From: Solobacterium sp.
GTDB lineage: Bacteria; Bacillota_I; Bacilli_A; Erysipelotrichales; Erysipelotrichaceae
Assembly (NCBI GenBank): GCA_017514645.1
Contig: JAFWJP010000114.1
Location: 1 to 6,286, forward strand
DNA length: 6,286 bases
Direction: 5' to 3'
A program made the position numbers and the translations under genes. The notes below the pieces were generated by a model that did no database searches, was not told where the DNA came from, and worked only from the letters and a program-made list of their open reading frames with translations. Shown one piece after another: positions 1 through 5,429 of this stretch (the stretch's first letter is position 1; every line of letters starts with the position of its first letter).

Positions 1-604
1 AGGATACCCATTGATCCATCGTCCCTGCGACAAGTTCCCCGTCCTTGATCACAACACCGTAGGGGATGGAACCGTCACCCATACCGTTGGGATCATCAAA
101 GCCTCCGGCATTGATGCCCGCAACCGCTCCTTCAGCCAGGACATAGTCCTGTACGAGAAAACCCATGGCATTTTCACTTCCCATGAGGGTGTTGACTCCT
201 AGAGCCATGCGGGAGGGATCGCGGACGATCATCAGTTTACCGTTGAACGTTGCGCCGCTGACATCGATGATCTCGATATCATCCTTCTGGCTTTCCGGGA
301 TGATGAATTCATCCTCTGCATCAACGGTGATCTCTTCCGTATAGTAGATCTGGTTCTTTGACAGCATCGCTTCAATGTCTTCGTCACTCAGGAACATGTG
401 GATCAGCCGGACACCGCGCCTTGTTTCCATGAACGTGGATACGATCAGGTTGGAGAAGGTGGGTGAGGGACCTTTCAGGGCGATCATGAAGGCAGATAGA
501 AAGGTGATGCCGAAGATCATGGACATCGATATGAATGTTATCAGGATCTTGCGGAATCGGCGTACTATATTCGCGTTCAGTCGTTTTTTCGTCGTTTTGG
601 CCAT
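1..604 (-). CDS. Phosphodiester glycosidase family protein (NAGPA domain), membrane-anchored, C-terminus cut by window edge
   Basis: Read on the minus strand from ATG at 604-602, this frame stays open for 201 codons to the window edge. Residues 1-20 are basic (MAKTTKKRLNANIVRRFRKI), and about 20-43 form one hydrophobic segment without a clear cleavage site, so the protein is probably a type II membrane protein with its bulk outside. Residues 122-137 (GKLMIVRDPSRMALGV) and 163-192, with the core GINAGGFDDPNG and then PYGVVIKDGEL, match the start of the NAGPA fold (N-acetylglucosamine-1-phosphodiester alpha-N-acetylglucosaminidase, DUF2233). Bacterial members are often called exopolysaccharide biosynthesis proteins and are thought to cleave sugar phosphodiesters in the envelope; the substrate here is unknown. 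The rest of the catalytic domain lies outside the window. The start is secure because an in-frame stop lies just upstream with no other usual start codon between. No Shine-Dalgarno is visible before the ATG. The gene is divergent from nagB. Confidence 0.85.
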   Translation of the reverse strand, partial: MAKTTKKRLNANIVRRFRKILITFISMSMIFGITFLSAFMIALKGPSPTFSNLIVSTFMETRRGVRLIHMFLSDEDIEAMLSKNQIYYTEEITVDAEDEFIIPESQKDDIEIIDVSGATFNGKLMIVRDPSRMALGVNTLMGSENAMGFLVQDYVLAEGAVAGINAGGFDDPNGMGDGSIPYGVVIKDGELVAGTMDQWVS

Positions 605-619
605 AACAAAACCGAAAAT

Positions 620-653
620 ATTATATCATAGATGCTCTGTACATATCTTAAAG
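620..653 (-). promoter_or_regulatory. Candidate promoter for the leftward phosphodiester glycosidase gene
   Basis: On the minus strand a perfect TATAAT occupies 625-620, overlapping a TATGAT at 630-625. No good -35 box is present: TTTAAG (652-647) matches the consensus at three of six positions and lies 16 bp from the TATGAT. If TATAAT is the -10 box, transcription would begin only about 8 nt before the ATG, giving a nearly leaderless mRNA. That fits the lack of a ribosome binding site. The -10 match is seen directly; the start point is inferred. Confidence 0.45.
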
Positions 654-669
654 TGGATGTTTATGTACA
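638..669. repeat. Inverted repeat TGTACATA-N16-TATGTACA between divergent promoters
   Basis: The two 8-bp arms, TGTACATA at 638-645 and TATGTACA at 662-669, are perfect reverse complements separated by 16 nt. They lie between the -10 boxes of the divergent glycosidase and nagB promoters, so the right arm covers the nagB -35 region and the left arm lies in the -35 region of the leftward promoter. This placement suits a binding site for a regulator of both genes. It does not resemble the ATTGGTATAGACCAAT-type sites of NagR/YvoA as I remember them, so the regulator is unknown. Confidence 0.45.
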
Positions 670-688
670 TTCTGGATTGTGCTACAAT
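660..688 (+). promoter_or_regulatory. nagB promoter with extended -10
   Basis: The -10 box TACAAT (683-688) is preceded by TGC (680-682), giving an extended -10 element. At a 17-bp spacing the -35 hexamer is TTTATG (660-665), a weak three-of-six match, which is usual for extended -10 promoters. The predicted start near 695 leaves a leader of about 20 nt containing GGAGG (703-707), 9 nt before the nagB ATG. A short palindrome, ATTGT-gct-ACAAT (676-688), coincides with the -10 region and could be an operator or chance. Confidence 0.6.
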
Positions 689-716
689 TTTTTCAGCAAT
701 TTGGAGGATCGAGCCT

Positions 717-1445
717 ATGTTTAAGGTGATTGTAAAAGACAACTACGACGAAGTCAGCGCTGCAGCGTTTGAGGTTATGAAGGACGTGCTGGATCATACC
801 GTGGATCCGGTACTGGGTCTTGCGACCGGAAGCAGTCCTGTGGGTCTGTACAAGTGCATGATCAAGGATCATGAAGAGACCGGCAGAAGCTACAGGAACA
901 TCCTGACTTTCAACCTCGATGAATATGTCGGACTGCCGAGGGATCATGAGCAGTCCTACTGGACATTCATGCATGAGAATCTGTTCGATCATATTGATAT
1001 TCCGGATGAGAACGTTCATGTGCCTCTGGGAATCGGTGATGATCCGGAGCAGAACTGTGTGGATTATGAGAATGAACTGGTAAAGCATGAGATCGCGATC
1101 CAGGTTCTGGGAATCGGTTCTGACGGTCATATTGCGTTCAATGAGCCGGGCTGTCCGTTCGATACACCGACCCATCTGATGGACCTGACCGAACAGACAC
1201 GCCAGGACAATGCGCGTTTCTTCGGCAACGACATCGATCAGGTGCCGACAAGGGCGATCACCATGGGTCTGGCTTCGATCATGAGAGCGAAGAAGATCGT
1301 CCTGATCGCGACAGGCGCCAACAAGGCAAAGGCTGTCTGGGGCATGCTCAAGGGACCGAAGACGACAGACTGTCCTGCGAGCATCCTGCAGGATCACGCG
1401 GACGTTACCGTCGTTCTGGACAAGGAAGCGGCCAGCCTGCTGTAA
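717..1445 (+). CDS. nagB: Glucosamine-6-phosphate deaminase NagB
   Basis: This cytoplasmic enzyme converts glucosamine 6-phosphate to fructose 6-phosphate and ammonia, the step that passes amino sugars from GlcNAc, chitin, mucin or wall recycling into glycolysis. The product is 242 residues, the size of Bacillus NagB and shorter than the allosteric enteric enzyme (266). Conserved blocks are the phosphate-binding LGLATGSSPVGLY (33-45), FNLDEYVGL (65-73) with D68 in the place of the E. coli catalytic D72, and LGIGSDGHIAFNEPG (131-145) with D136, H138 and E143 matching E. coli D141, H143 and E148. The frame is open further upstream, but the ATG at 717 is chosen because GGAGG lies 9 nt before it, the NagB family starts here, and the upstream part overlaps the promoter and the divergent gene. 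A terminator-like hairpin follows. All key active-site residues are present, so it should be active. Confidence 0.97.
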   Translation: MFKVIVKDNYDEVSAAAFEVMKDVLDHTVDPVLGLATGSSPVGLYKCMIKDHEETGRSYRNILTFNLDEYVGLPRDHEQSYWTFMHENLFDHIDIPDENVHVPLGIGDDPEQNCVDYENELVKHEIAIQVLGIGSDGHIAFNEPGCPFDTPTHLMDLTEQTRQDNARFFGNDIDQVPTRAITMGLASIMRAKKIVLIATGANKAKAVWGMLKGPKTTDCPASILQDHADVTVVLDKEAASLL

Positions 1446-1452
1446 ACAATGT

Positions 1453-1487
1453 ACCGATACAGGCGGATTCCGTTTGTATCGGTTTTC
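1453..1487 (+). terminator. Intrinsic terminator after nagB (weak U-tract)
   Basis: ACCGATACA (1453-1461) pairs perfectly with TGTATCGGT (1475-1483). The 13-nt loop can fold further through CGG and CCG. Only TTTTCT follows, so the U-tract is short and read-through into the lipoprotein gene is plausible. The hairpin starts 7 nt after the nagB stop codon. Confidence 0.75.
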
Positions 1488-1496
1488 TGTTGAGTC

Positions 1497-1503
1497 AAAG
1501 GGA
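1497..1503 (+). promoter_or_regulatory. Ribosome binding site deciding the lipoprotein start
   Basis: AAAGGGA lies 8 nt before the ATG at 1512 but only 2 nt before the in-frame ATG at 1506. The spacing therefore favours 1512 as the start. Confidence 0.55.
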
Positions 1504-1511
1504 AAATGAAA

Positions 1512-2309
1512 ATGAGTAAAAAAGGGCTGCCGGTGCTGATGGTATGCTGGCTTGGATTATCTGCCTGCGGAGGCGGAGCCGCAGCTTCTGCGGAACAGGA
1601 TGTGTATTTCAGGGATGCGGAAGAGGGCAGCTATGACATTCTGGTGGATATGGGTGGTACATATACGTATGCACTGGGCAACGGCTACGCTGTGAAACTG
1701 CGTACAAATATCAATGATTATATCGGGGATGACGGACGTTTTGATTTCTATGCCTGTGCGGAGGATCTGGGCTTCTGCCGGTATGATGATGAAGAGATCC
1801 TGAACCAGCCGCAGTACGACGGTCTCAGCGCGTCTTTTGAAGATAATCCCGCGTTTTATCAGACGGGTGTCTTCCGGGTGATGGTGGATGATCATCCGGA
1901 TGCGTACAGGTCAAGGGACCTCTGCATTCTGGCACTGGAATGGGATGCATTCGGTGATCCGGAAGAACGCATGAATCTATGCGCGGTCCGGATGGGCCAG
2001 CTGGCGCTGTACCATCCTTTCATGGAACAGAGATACTTCTGGGGAGGAGGCGGCGGAGCCGCTGTTGAATTCACCACGAATGATGATGCGGTTGAGTATC
2101 CGTTCTTCTACACCAGATCATGGACATCCAAGTATTACGGGGATGCTGTGCAGGACATCCGGATGAGTGCGCAGCAGGTGATCCTGGCGGTATACGGGCT
2201 GGAGTACATCCAGTCAATGTACTACGATTATTCGGAAGGATTTCCGCAGTACCGCTCAGAATTCCTGCAGGATCAGGATATGTGGGAAGCGGTCGGCTTC
2301 TTCGGCTGA
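1512..2309 (+). CDS. Putative lipoprotein of unknown function
   Basis: From ATG 1512 the product is 265 residues (267 from the alternative ATG at 1506). Residues 1-18 are a short lipoprotein signal peptide: a lysine pair, a hydrophobic run and the lipobox LSAC, with C19 as the lipidated cysteine, followed by a Gly/Ala linker. The mature part is acidic and rich in Tyr and Phe, with stretches such as FWGGGGGAAVEF (176-187) and YIQSMYYDYSEGF (232-244). Four further cysteines (82, 89, 138, 157) could form two disulfides outside the cell. I do not recognise a family or catalytic motif. The gene starts 25 nt after the nagB terminator, has no evident promoter of its own, and ends before a strong terminator, so it may be expressed by read-through from nagB. 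Export and lipid anchoring are well supported; function is unknown. Confidence 0.85.
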   Translation: MSKKGLPVLMVCWLGLSACGGGAAASAEQDVYFRDAEEGSYDILVDMGGTYTYALGNGYAVKLRTNINDYIGDDGRFDFYACAEDLGFCRYDDEEILNQPQYDGLSASFEDNPAFYQTGVFRVMVDDHPDAYRSRDLCILALEWDAFGDPEERMNLCAVRMGQLALYHPFMEQRYFWGGGGGAAVEFTTNDDAVEYPFFYTRSWTSKYYGDAVQDIRMSAQQVILAVYGLEYIQSMYYDYSEGFPQYRSEFLQDQDMWEAVGFFG

Positions 2310-2347
2310 GAGGAACATATCATCTCTGTATTCTGCTGTATGCAGAC

Positions 2348-2384
2348 AAGCGGTTCAGTGCAGGGCACCGGACCGCTTTTCTTT
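2348..2384 (+). terminator. Strong intrinsic terminator after the lipoprotein gene
   Basis: AAGCGGTTC (2348-2356) pairs with GGACCGCTT (2370-2378) through one T-G wobble. After a single A/C mismatch the stem continues as GTGC (2358-2361) with GCAC (2365-2368), closing a 3-nt loop. TTCTTT follows directly. The stem is GC-rich and lies 38 nt after the stop codon. It separates the nagB-lipoprotein unit from the polyamine operon. Confidence 0.85.
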
Positions 2385-2410
2385 CCGCCGGAATCCGGGT
2401 TTTATGAAAG

Positions 2411-2425
2411 TAAACAAAAAGTTTA
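2411..2425. repeat. Operator-like inverted repeat TAAAC-N5-GTTTA upstream of the pot promoter
   Basis: TAAAC (2411-2415) and GTTTA (2421-2425) are reverse complements around five A residues. The element ends 9 nt before the -35 box of the regulator-pot promoter. It uses the same pentamers as a second repeat at 2491-2509, but in the opposite order. It is a candidate site for the regulator encoded just downstream. Confidence 0.45.
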
Positions 2426-2434
2426 GTTTTACTA

Positions 2435-2462
2435 TTGATTCCTGCAGGCAAAAGGATATAAT
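2435..2462 (+). promoter_or_regulatory. Promoter of the regulator-potABCD operon
   Basis: TTGATT (2435-2440, four of six to consensus) and a perfect TATAAT (2457-2462) are separated by 16 bp. The spacer contains the 8-bp palindrome CCTGCAGG (2441-2448), of unknown relevance. Predicted transcription starts near 2469, leaving a leader of roughly 50 nt that holds a third GTTTAG copy (2470-2475), the 2491-2509 repeat and the ribosome binding site. It is the only good promoter seen before the operon. Confidence 0.75.
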
Positions 2463-2490
2463 AATCCTGGTTTAGCAATTACAATCGATT

Positions 2491-2509
2491 TGTTTAGTAA
2501 AGGTAAACA
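2491..2509. repeat. Operator-like inverted repeat TGTTTA-N7-TAAACA abutting the ribosome binding site
   Basis: TGTTTA (2491-2496) and TAAACA (2504-2509) form a perfect 6-bp inverted repeat with a 7-nt centre. It lies downstream of the predicted transcription start and touches the AGGAGGG ribosome binding site (2509-2515). A repressor bound here would block transcription of the regulator and pot genes, giving feedback control. The position and symmetry are seen; the binding protein is inferred. Confidence 0.55.
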
Positions 2510-2521
2510 GGAGGGAACGCT

Positions 2522-3061
2522 GTGGATATTGGCAGAAGAGTGAGGGAACTGCGGGTACGGAACGGTCTGACGCTGGAAGAACTAGCATCGCGAACGGAAC
2601 TGACCAAAGGCTACCTGTCCCAGCTGGAACGGAATCTGTCCGCTCCATCCGTTCAGACGCTGGAGGACCTGACGGAAGCGCTTGGAACAACGATGTCGGA
2701 GTTCTTCGCGGAAGAACGGGAGGAACAGGTCGTCTTCGGACCGAAGGACGCCTTCGTGGACGAAGAGGATGACCATACGATCTACTGGATCGTCCCGAAT
2801 GCCCAGAAGAACGAGATGGAGCCGGTCGTACTGAGCCTGAAGCCCGGTGCGGAATCCCGGCGGATCGAGCCGCATGAAGGGGAAGAGTTCGGTTATGTGC
2901 TCAAGGGCAGGCTGCTGCTCTACATTGACGGTGATAAAAAAGGCAAGCGGGTGCGCAGGGGTGATAACTTCTGTCTGAAGGGAAGAAAAGCGCACTGGCT
3001 GAAGAATGATGGGGAGAGAGATGCAGAGGTGCTCTGGATCAGTACCCCGCCGGTATTTTAA
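2522..3061 (+). CDS. XRE-family transcriptional regulator with cupin sensor domain, probable polyamine operon regulator
   Basis: The product has 179 residues, close to PuuR of E. coli, which has the same architecture. Residues 7-61 form an XRE/Cro helix-turn-helix (LTLEELASRTELTKGYLSQL, then the typical PSVQTLEDLTEALG). Residues 101-175 form a small cupin domain with PHEGEEFGYVLKG (117-129), GDNF (147-150) and H157. The classic HxH metal motif is not complete, as is common in this group, so it may bind a ligand rather than a metal. Translation starts at GTG 2522, supported by AGGAGGG (2509-2515) 6 nt upstream and by the natural start of the XRE domain. It is the first gene of the pot operon, 12 nt before potA. 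XRE-cupin proteins leading potABCD operons are common in Bacillota, so repression relieved or imposed by polyamine is likely but inferred. The repeats around its promoter suggest self-regulation. Confidence 0.92.
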   Translation: MDIGRRVRELRVRNGLTLEELASRTELTKGYLSQLERNLSAPSVQTLEDLTEALGTTMSEFFAEEREEQVVFGPKDAFVDEEDDHTIYWIVPNAQKNEMEPVVLSLKPGAESRRIEPHEGEEFGYVLKGRLLLYIDGDKKGKRVRRGDNFCLKGRKAHWLKNDGERDAEVLWISTPPVF

Positions 3062-3073
3062 GGAGAGGGAAAC

Positions 3074-4639
3074 ATGAAAAAACTGATTCAGGTCAAAAAC
3101 GTTGTCAAGACATTCGACAAACAGGTCGTCCTCAAGGGCATCTCGCTTGACATCGAAGAAAACGAGTTCGTTACTCTGCTGGGTCCTTCCGGCTGCGGAA
3201 AGACAACATTGCTGCGGATCATCGCCGGATTTCTGGATCCGGATGAAGGACATGTCATCATGGATGGTGAGGATATTGCAAAGATCCCGGCCTACCAGCG
3301 CGATGTCAATACGGTGTTCCAGCACTATGCACTGTTCCCGCATCTGAATGTCTACGAGAATATCGCTTTCGGACTGAAGATCAAGAAGCAGCCGAAGGAC
3401 ATCATTGACCAGAAGGTGAGACGTATGATCTCCCTGGTCGGTCTGGAAGGCTTTGAACAGCGTGATGTTACACGGCTTTCCGGCGGTCAGCAGCAGCGTG
3501 TGGCGATTGCCCGGGCTCTGGTCAACGAACCGAAGGTCCTTCTGCTGGATGAATCCCTGAGCGCTCTGGACAAGAACCTCAGAAAGGAGATGCAGCTGGA
3601 GCTGAAGCAGATCCAGAAGGAAGTCGGCATTACCTTCATCTTTGTCACCCACGACCAGGAAGAAGCCCTGACGATGAGTGACAAGATCGTCATCATGAAG
3701 GACGGAGAGATCGAACAGATCGGTACACCGACGGAAGTCTACAATGAACCGGTCAATGAATACTGTGCCCGCTTCGTCGGTGATTCCAACATCATTGACG
3801 GCATCATGAAGAAGGACCGTCTGGTCAGCTTCGATGACAACGACTACGAGTGCGTTGACTACGGATTCTCTGAGAACGAGGAAGTCGATATCATGCTGAG
3901 ACCGGAGGATATCAATATTACACCCCGCAACAAGGGCCTGCTGAACGGTGAAGTCAAGAGCGTGCTCTTCAAGGGCATTCACAATGAAGTCATCGTGGAA
4001 ACCAGTTCCGGTACCTCGAAAACGGTCATCATGCACGTGACGAAGAGTCATGATATCAAGAACGAAGAAGCGCATGAGACCATCAGCGCCAAGAACTTCT
4101 TCATGGACCCGGAAGATGTTCCTACGCTTACAAGCAGTGAGGTCATCACCCGTGCCAATGCGCAGGCCTGGACGGATGAAGAAGAGGAAGTCTCCCTGAC
4201 CAAGGTGGATTTCAATGTCAAGGAAGAAGAGGGAGTCTACCAGTGCACGTTCGGAACCGAGAAGGGCACGGAGATCACCATCAATATCAACGTTGTCAAG
4301 CCCGCTGCAATTGAAGACAAGGAAAACGAAGAAGTCATCCAGGCATTTGATTTCTACCGCGATGCGGATGAAATCAAGGAGTCCGTGGCTCTGGATACGG
4401 ATCTGATCCTCTGGGCGGATGCCTATGCCTGGAACACGGAGGATGATTCCCGCGTAGAGATCTGGGATGTCAAATACGATTTCGATGATGAGAACATCAC
4501 GGAAGGTGATTATCCGGTCACATTCTCTACCCAGGGACGTGAGCTGAAGATCGAAACGACGCAGTTCATCAAGGAAGGTGAGCGCATCGGTCTCTGGTGG
4601 AAGCCGGAAGATATCCATGTCATGAGAAAGATGAGGTAG
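3074..4639 (+). CDS. potA: Spermidine/putrescine ABC transporter ATP-binding protein PotA with an enlarged C-terminal domain
   Basis: PotA hydrolyses ATP on the inner face of the membrane to power polyamine import through PotB and PotC. The ATPase domain (about 4-235) is complete: Walker A GPSGCGKTT (37-45), Q-loop Q83, signature LSGGQQQR (135-142), Walker B VLLLDE (155-160) and H-loop H193 in FVTHDQEEALTMSD. The C-terminal TOBE domain begins normally (about 237-310, with MLRPEDINI and LFKGIHNEVIVE) and closes normally (about 499-518, GERIGLWWKPEDIHVM). Between the two, about 170 residues are inserted, mostly two Ig-like repeats. The protein is therefore 521 residues, against roughly 350-380 for usual PotA. 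No signal peptide is present, so the insert should face the cytoplasm. AGGAGAGGG (3061-3069) precedes the ATG. The frame is intact, so this is a real fusion or insertion rather than a frameshift. Confidence 0.95.
   Translation: MKKLIQVKNVVKTFDKQVVLKGISLDIEENEFVTLLGPSGCGKTTLLRIIAGFLDPDEGHVIMDGEDIAKIPAYQRDVNTVFQHYALFPHLNVYENIAFGLKIKKQPKDIIDQKVRRMISLVGLEGFEQRDVTRLSGGQQQRVAIARALVNEPKVLLLDESLSALDKNLRKEMQLELKQIQKEVGITFIFVTHDQEEALTMSDKIVIMKDGEIEQIGTPTEVYNEPVNEYCARFVGDSNIIDGIMKKDRLVSFDDNDYECVDYGFSENEEVDIMLRPEDINITPRNKGLLNGEVKSVLFKGIHNEVIVETSSGTSKTVIMHVTKSHDIKNEEAHETISAKNFFMDPEDVPTLTSSEVITRANAQAWTDEEEEVSLTKVDFNVKEEEGVYQCTFGTEKGTEITININVVKPAAIEDKENEEVIQAFDFYRDADEIKESVALDTDLILWADAYAWNTEDDSRVEIWDVKYDFDDENITEGDYPVTFSTQGRELKIETTQFIKEGERIGLWWKPEDIHVMRKMR
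4076..4570 (+). repeat. Tandem Ig-like repeats inserted in the PotA TOBE domain
   Basis: PotA residues 335-408 and 420-499 align as two diverged copies. Shared positions, first copy then second, are: ISAKNFF and IQAFDFY; ANAQAW (361-366) and ADAYAW (448-453); acidic residues after the W; then EGVYQCTFGTEKGTE (386-400) and EGDYPVTFSTQGRE (477-490). The pattern of I-x-A-x-x-F, A-x-A-W and G-x-Y-x-x-T-F-x-T followed by alternating hydrophobics recalls the Ig-like repeats found in tandem in wall-anchored surface proteins of Gram-positive bacteria. The match is from memory of the pattern, not a search. The copies differ strongly at the DNA level, so the duplication is old. Confidence 0.7.
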
Positions 4640-4643
4640 TGCG

Positions 4644-5429
4644 ATGAAGTCCTTCAGTAAAATGGCTTATCCCTACGTTGTCTGGATGTGCGTCATGATC
4701 ATCGCACCGATGCTGATGATCGTGTTCTACGCATTCTCGGCCAAGGGAAACGATCTGCTGGCATTCCAGTTCACCTTCGAGAACTTTGCCCGGTTCTTCA
4801 GCGATACGATCTTTCCGAGCGTTCTGTGGCGCAGCCTGAAGATGGCCTTCGTCACAACGGCGCTCTGTATCCTGCTCGGCTATCCCACAGCCTATATCTT
4901 CGCCAAGATGAAGCCGAACAACCAGGCGATCATGATCCTGCTGGTTACACTGCCGATGTGGATCAATGTTCTGGTCAGAACCTATGCCTGGCGGGGACTT
5001 CTGGGCTATGTGGACCTCAGCAGTGAAATGCGTGTCTATGTGGGCATGATCTACAACTTCCTGCCGTTCATGATCCTGGAGGTCTATACATCTCTCTCCA
5101 AGATCGATCCGAACCTGATCGTGGCTTCCCATGATCTGGGTGCAGATGACGGTGAAACGTTCCGCAGGGTGATCCTGCCGCTGTCTCTGCCCGGTGTTGT
5201 GAGCGGTATTACACTGGTATTCCTGCCCGCGGTATCCAGCTTCTTCATTCCGAAACTGCTGGGCGGCGGTCAGTACGTCCTGATCGGAAACCTGATCGAG
5301 AACTACTTCATTACATCAGGGGACTGGAACTTCGGTTCTGCCATCAGCCTGATCATGGCTGTCATCATTCTGATCTCGATGTTCGTGATGAGAAAGATGG
5401 ACTACTCGAACAAGGAGGCCGGTGACTGA
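4644..5429 (+). CDS. potB: Spermidine/putrescine ABC transporter permease PotB
   Basis: PotB is one of the two membrane subunits of the importer. The 261-residue product shows six hydrophobic segments at about 9-31, 63-87, 96-115, 130-150, 184-205 and 233-249. It carries family blocks LPMWINVLVRTYAW (103-116), GMIYNFLPFMIL (134-145) and the cytoplasmic EAA-type coupling loop (about 159-183, with DLGA, RRVILPLSLPG). Two oddities: the stretch between RTYAW and GMIYNFLPFM is clearly shorter than I expect for PotB, and the EAA motif reads VASHDLGA, with valine (GTG, 5121-5123) where glutamate is usual. The start follows the potA stop by 4 nt, with its GAGG (4633-4636) inside the end of potA, so translation is probably coupled. 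Assignment as PotB rather than PotC rests on gene order and these motifs. Confidence 0.93.
   Translation: MKSFSKMAYPYVVWMCVMIIAPMLMIVFYAFSAKGNDLLAFQFTFENFARFFSDTIFPSVLWRSLKMAFVTTALCILLGYPTAYIFAKMKPNNQAIMILLVTLPMWINVLVRTYAWRGLLGYVDLSSEMRVYVGMIYNFLPFMILEVYTSLSKIDPNLIVASHDLGADDGETFRRVILPLSLPGVVSGITLVFLPAVSSFFIPKLLGGGQYVLIGNLIENYFITSGDWNFGSAISLIMAVIILISMFVMRKMDYSNKEAGD

Noticed and set aside
11..202. Short rightward open frame at the left edge
   Set aside because: It is the complement of the NAGPA-domain coding region, which explains the sequence far better.
375..716. In-frame extension upstream of nagB
   Set aside because: It overlaps the divergent glycosidase gene and the promoter region, and NagB aligns from the ATG at 717, which has its own GGAGG.
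2120..2407. Rightward 95-codon frame overlapping the end of the lipoprotein gene
   Set aside because: It runs through the strong terminator at 2348-2384, has no ribosome binding site and is an alternative frame of the lipoprotein gene.
2441..2448. CCTGCAGG palindrome in the promoter spacer
   Set aside because: An isolated 8-bp palindrome with no second copy nearby is not enough to call an operator.
2582..4618. A 678-codon open frame on the minus strand opposite the regulator and potA
   Set aside because: It lies antisense to two genes with clear domains, its translation is low-complexity in D, L and I without family motifs, and it has no plausible ribosome binding site. It is a codon-bias shadow.
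4639..4644. Possible frameshift or gene split explaining the long potA
   Set aside because: The repeats lie between two recognisable halves of one TOBE domain in a continuous frame that ends normally, and potB follows with its own start.
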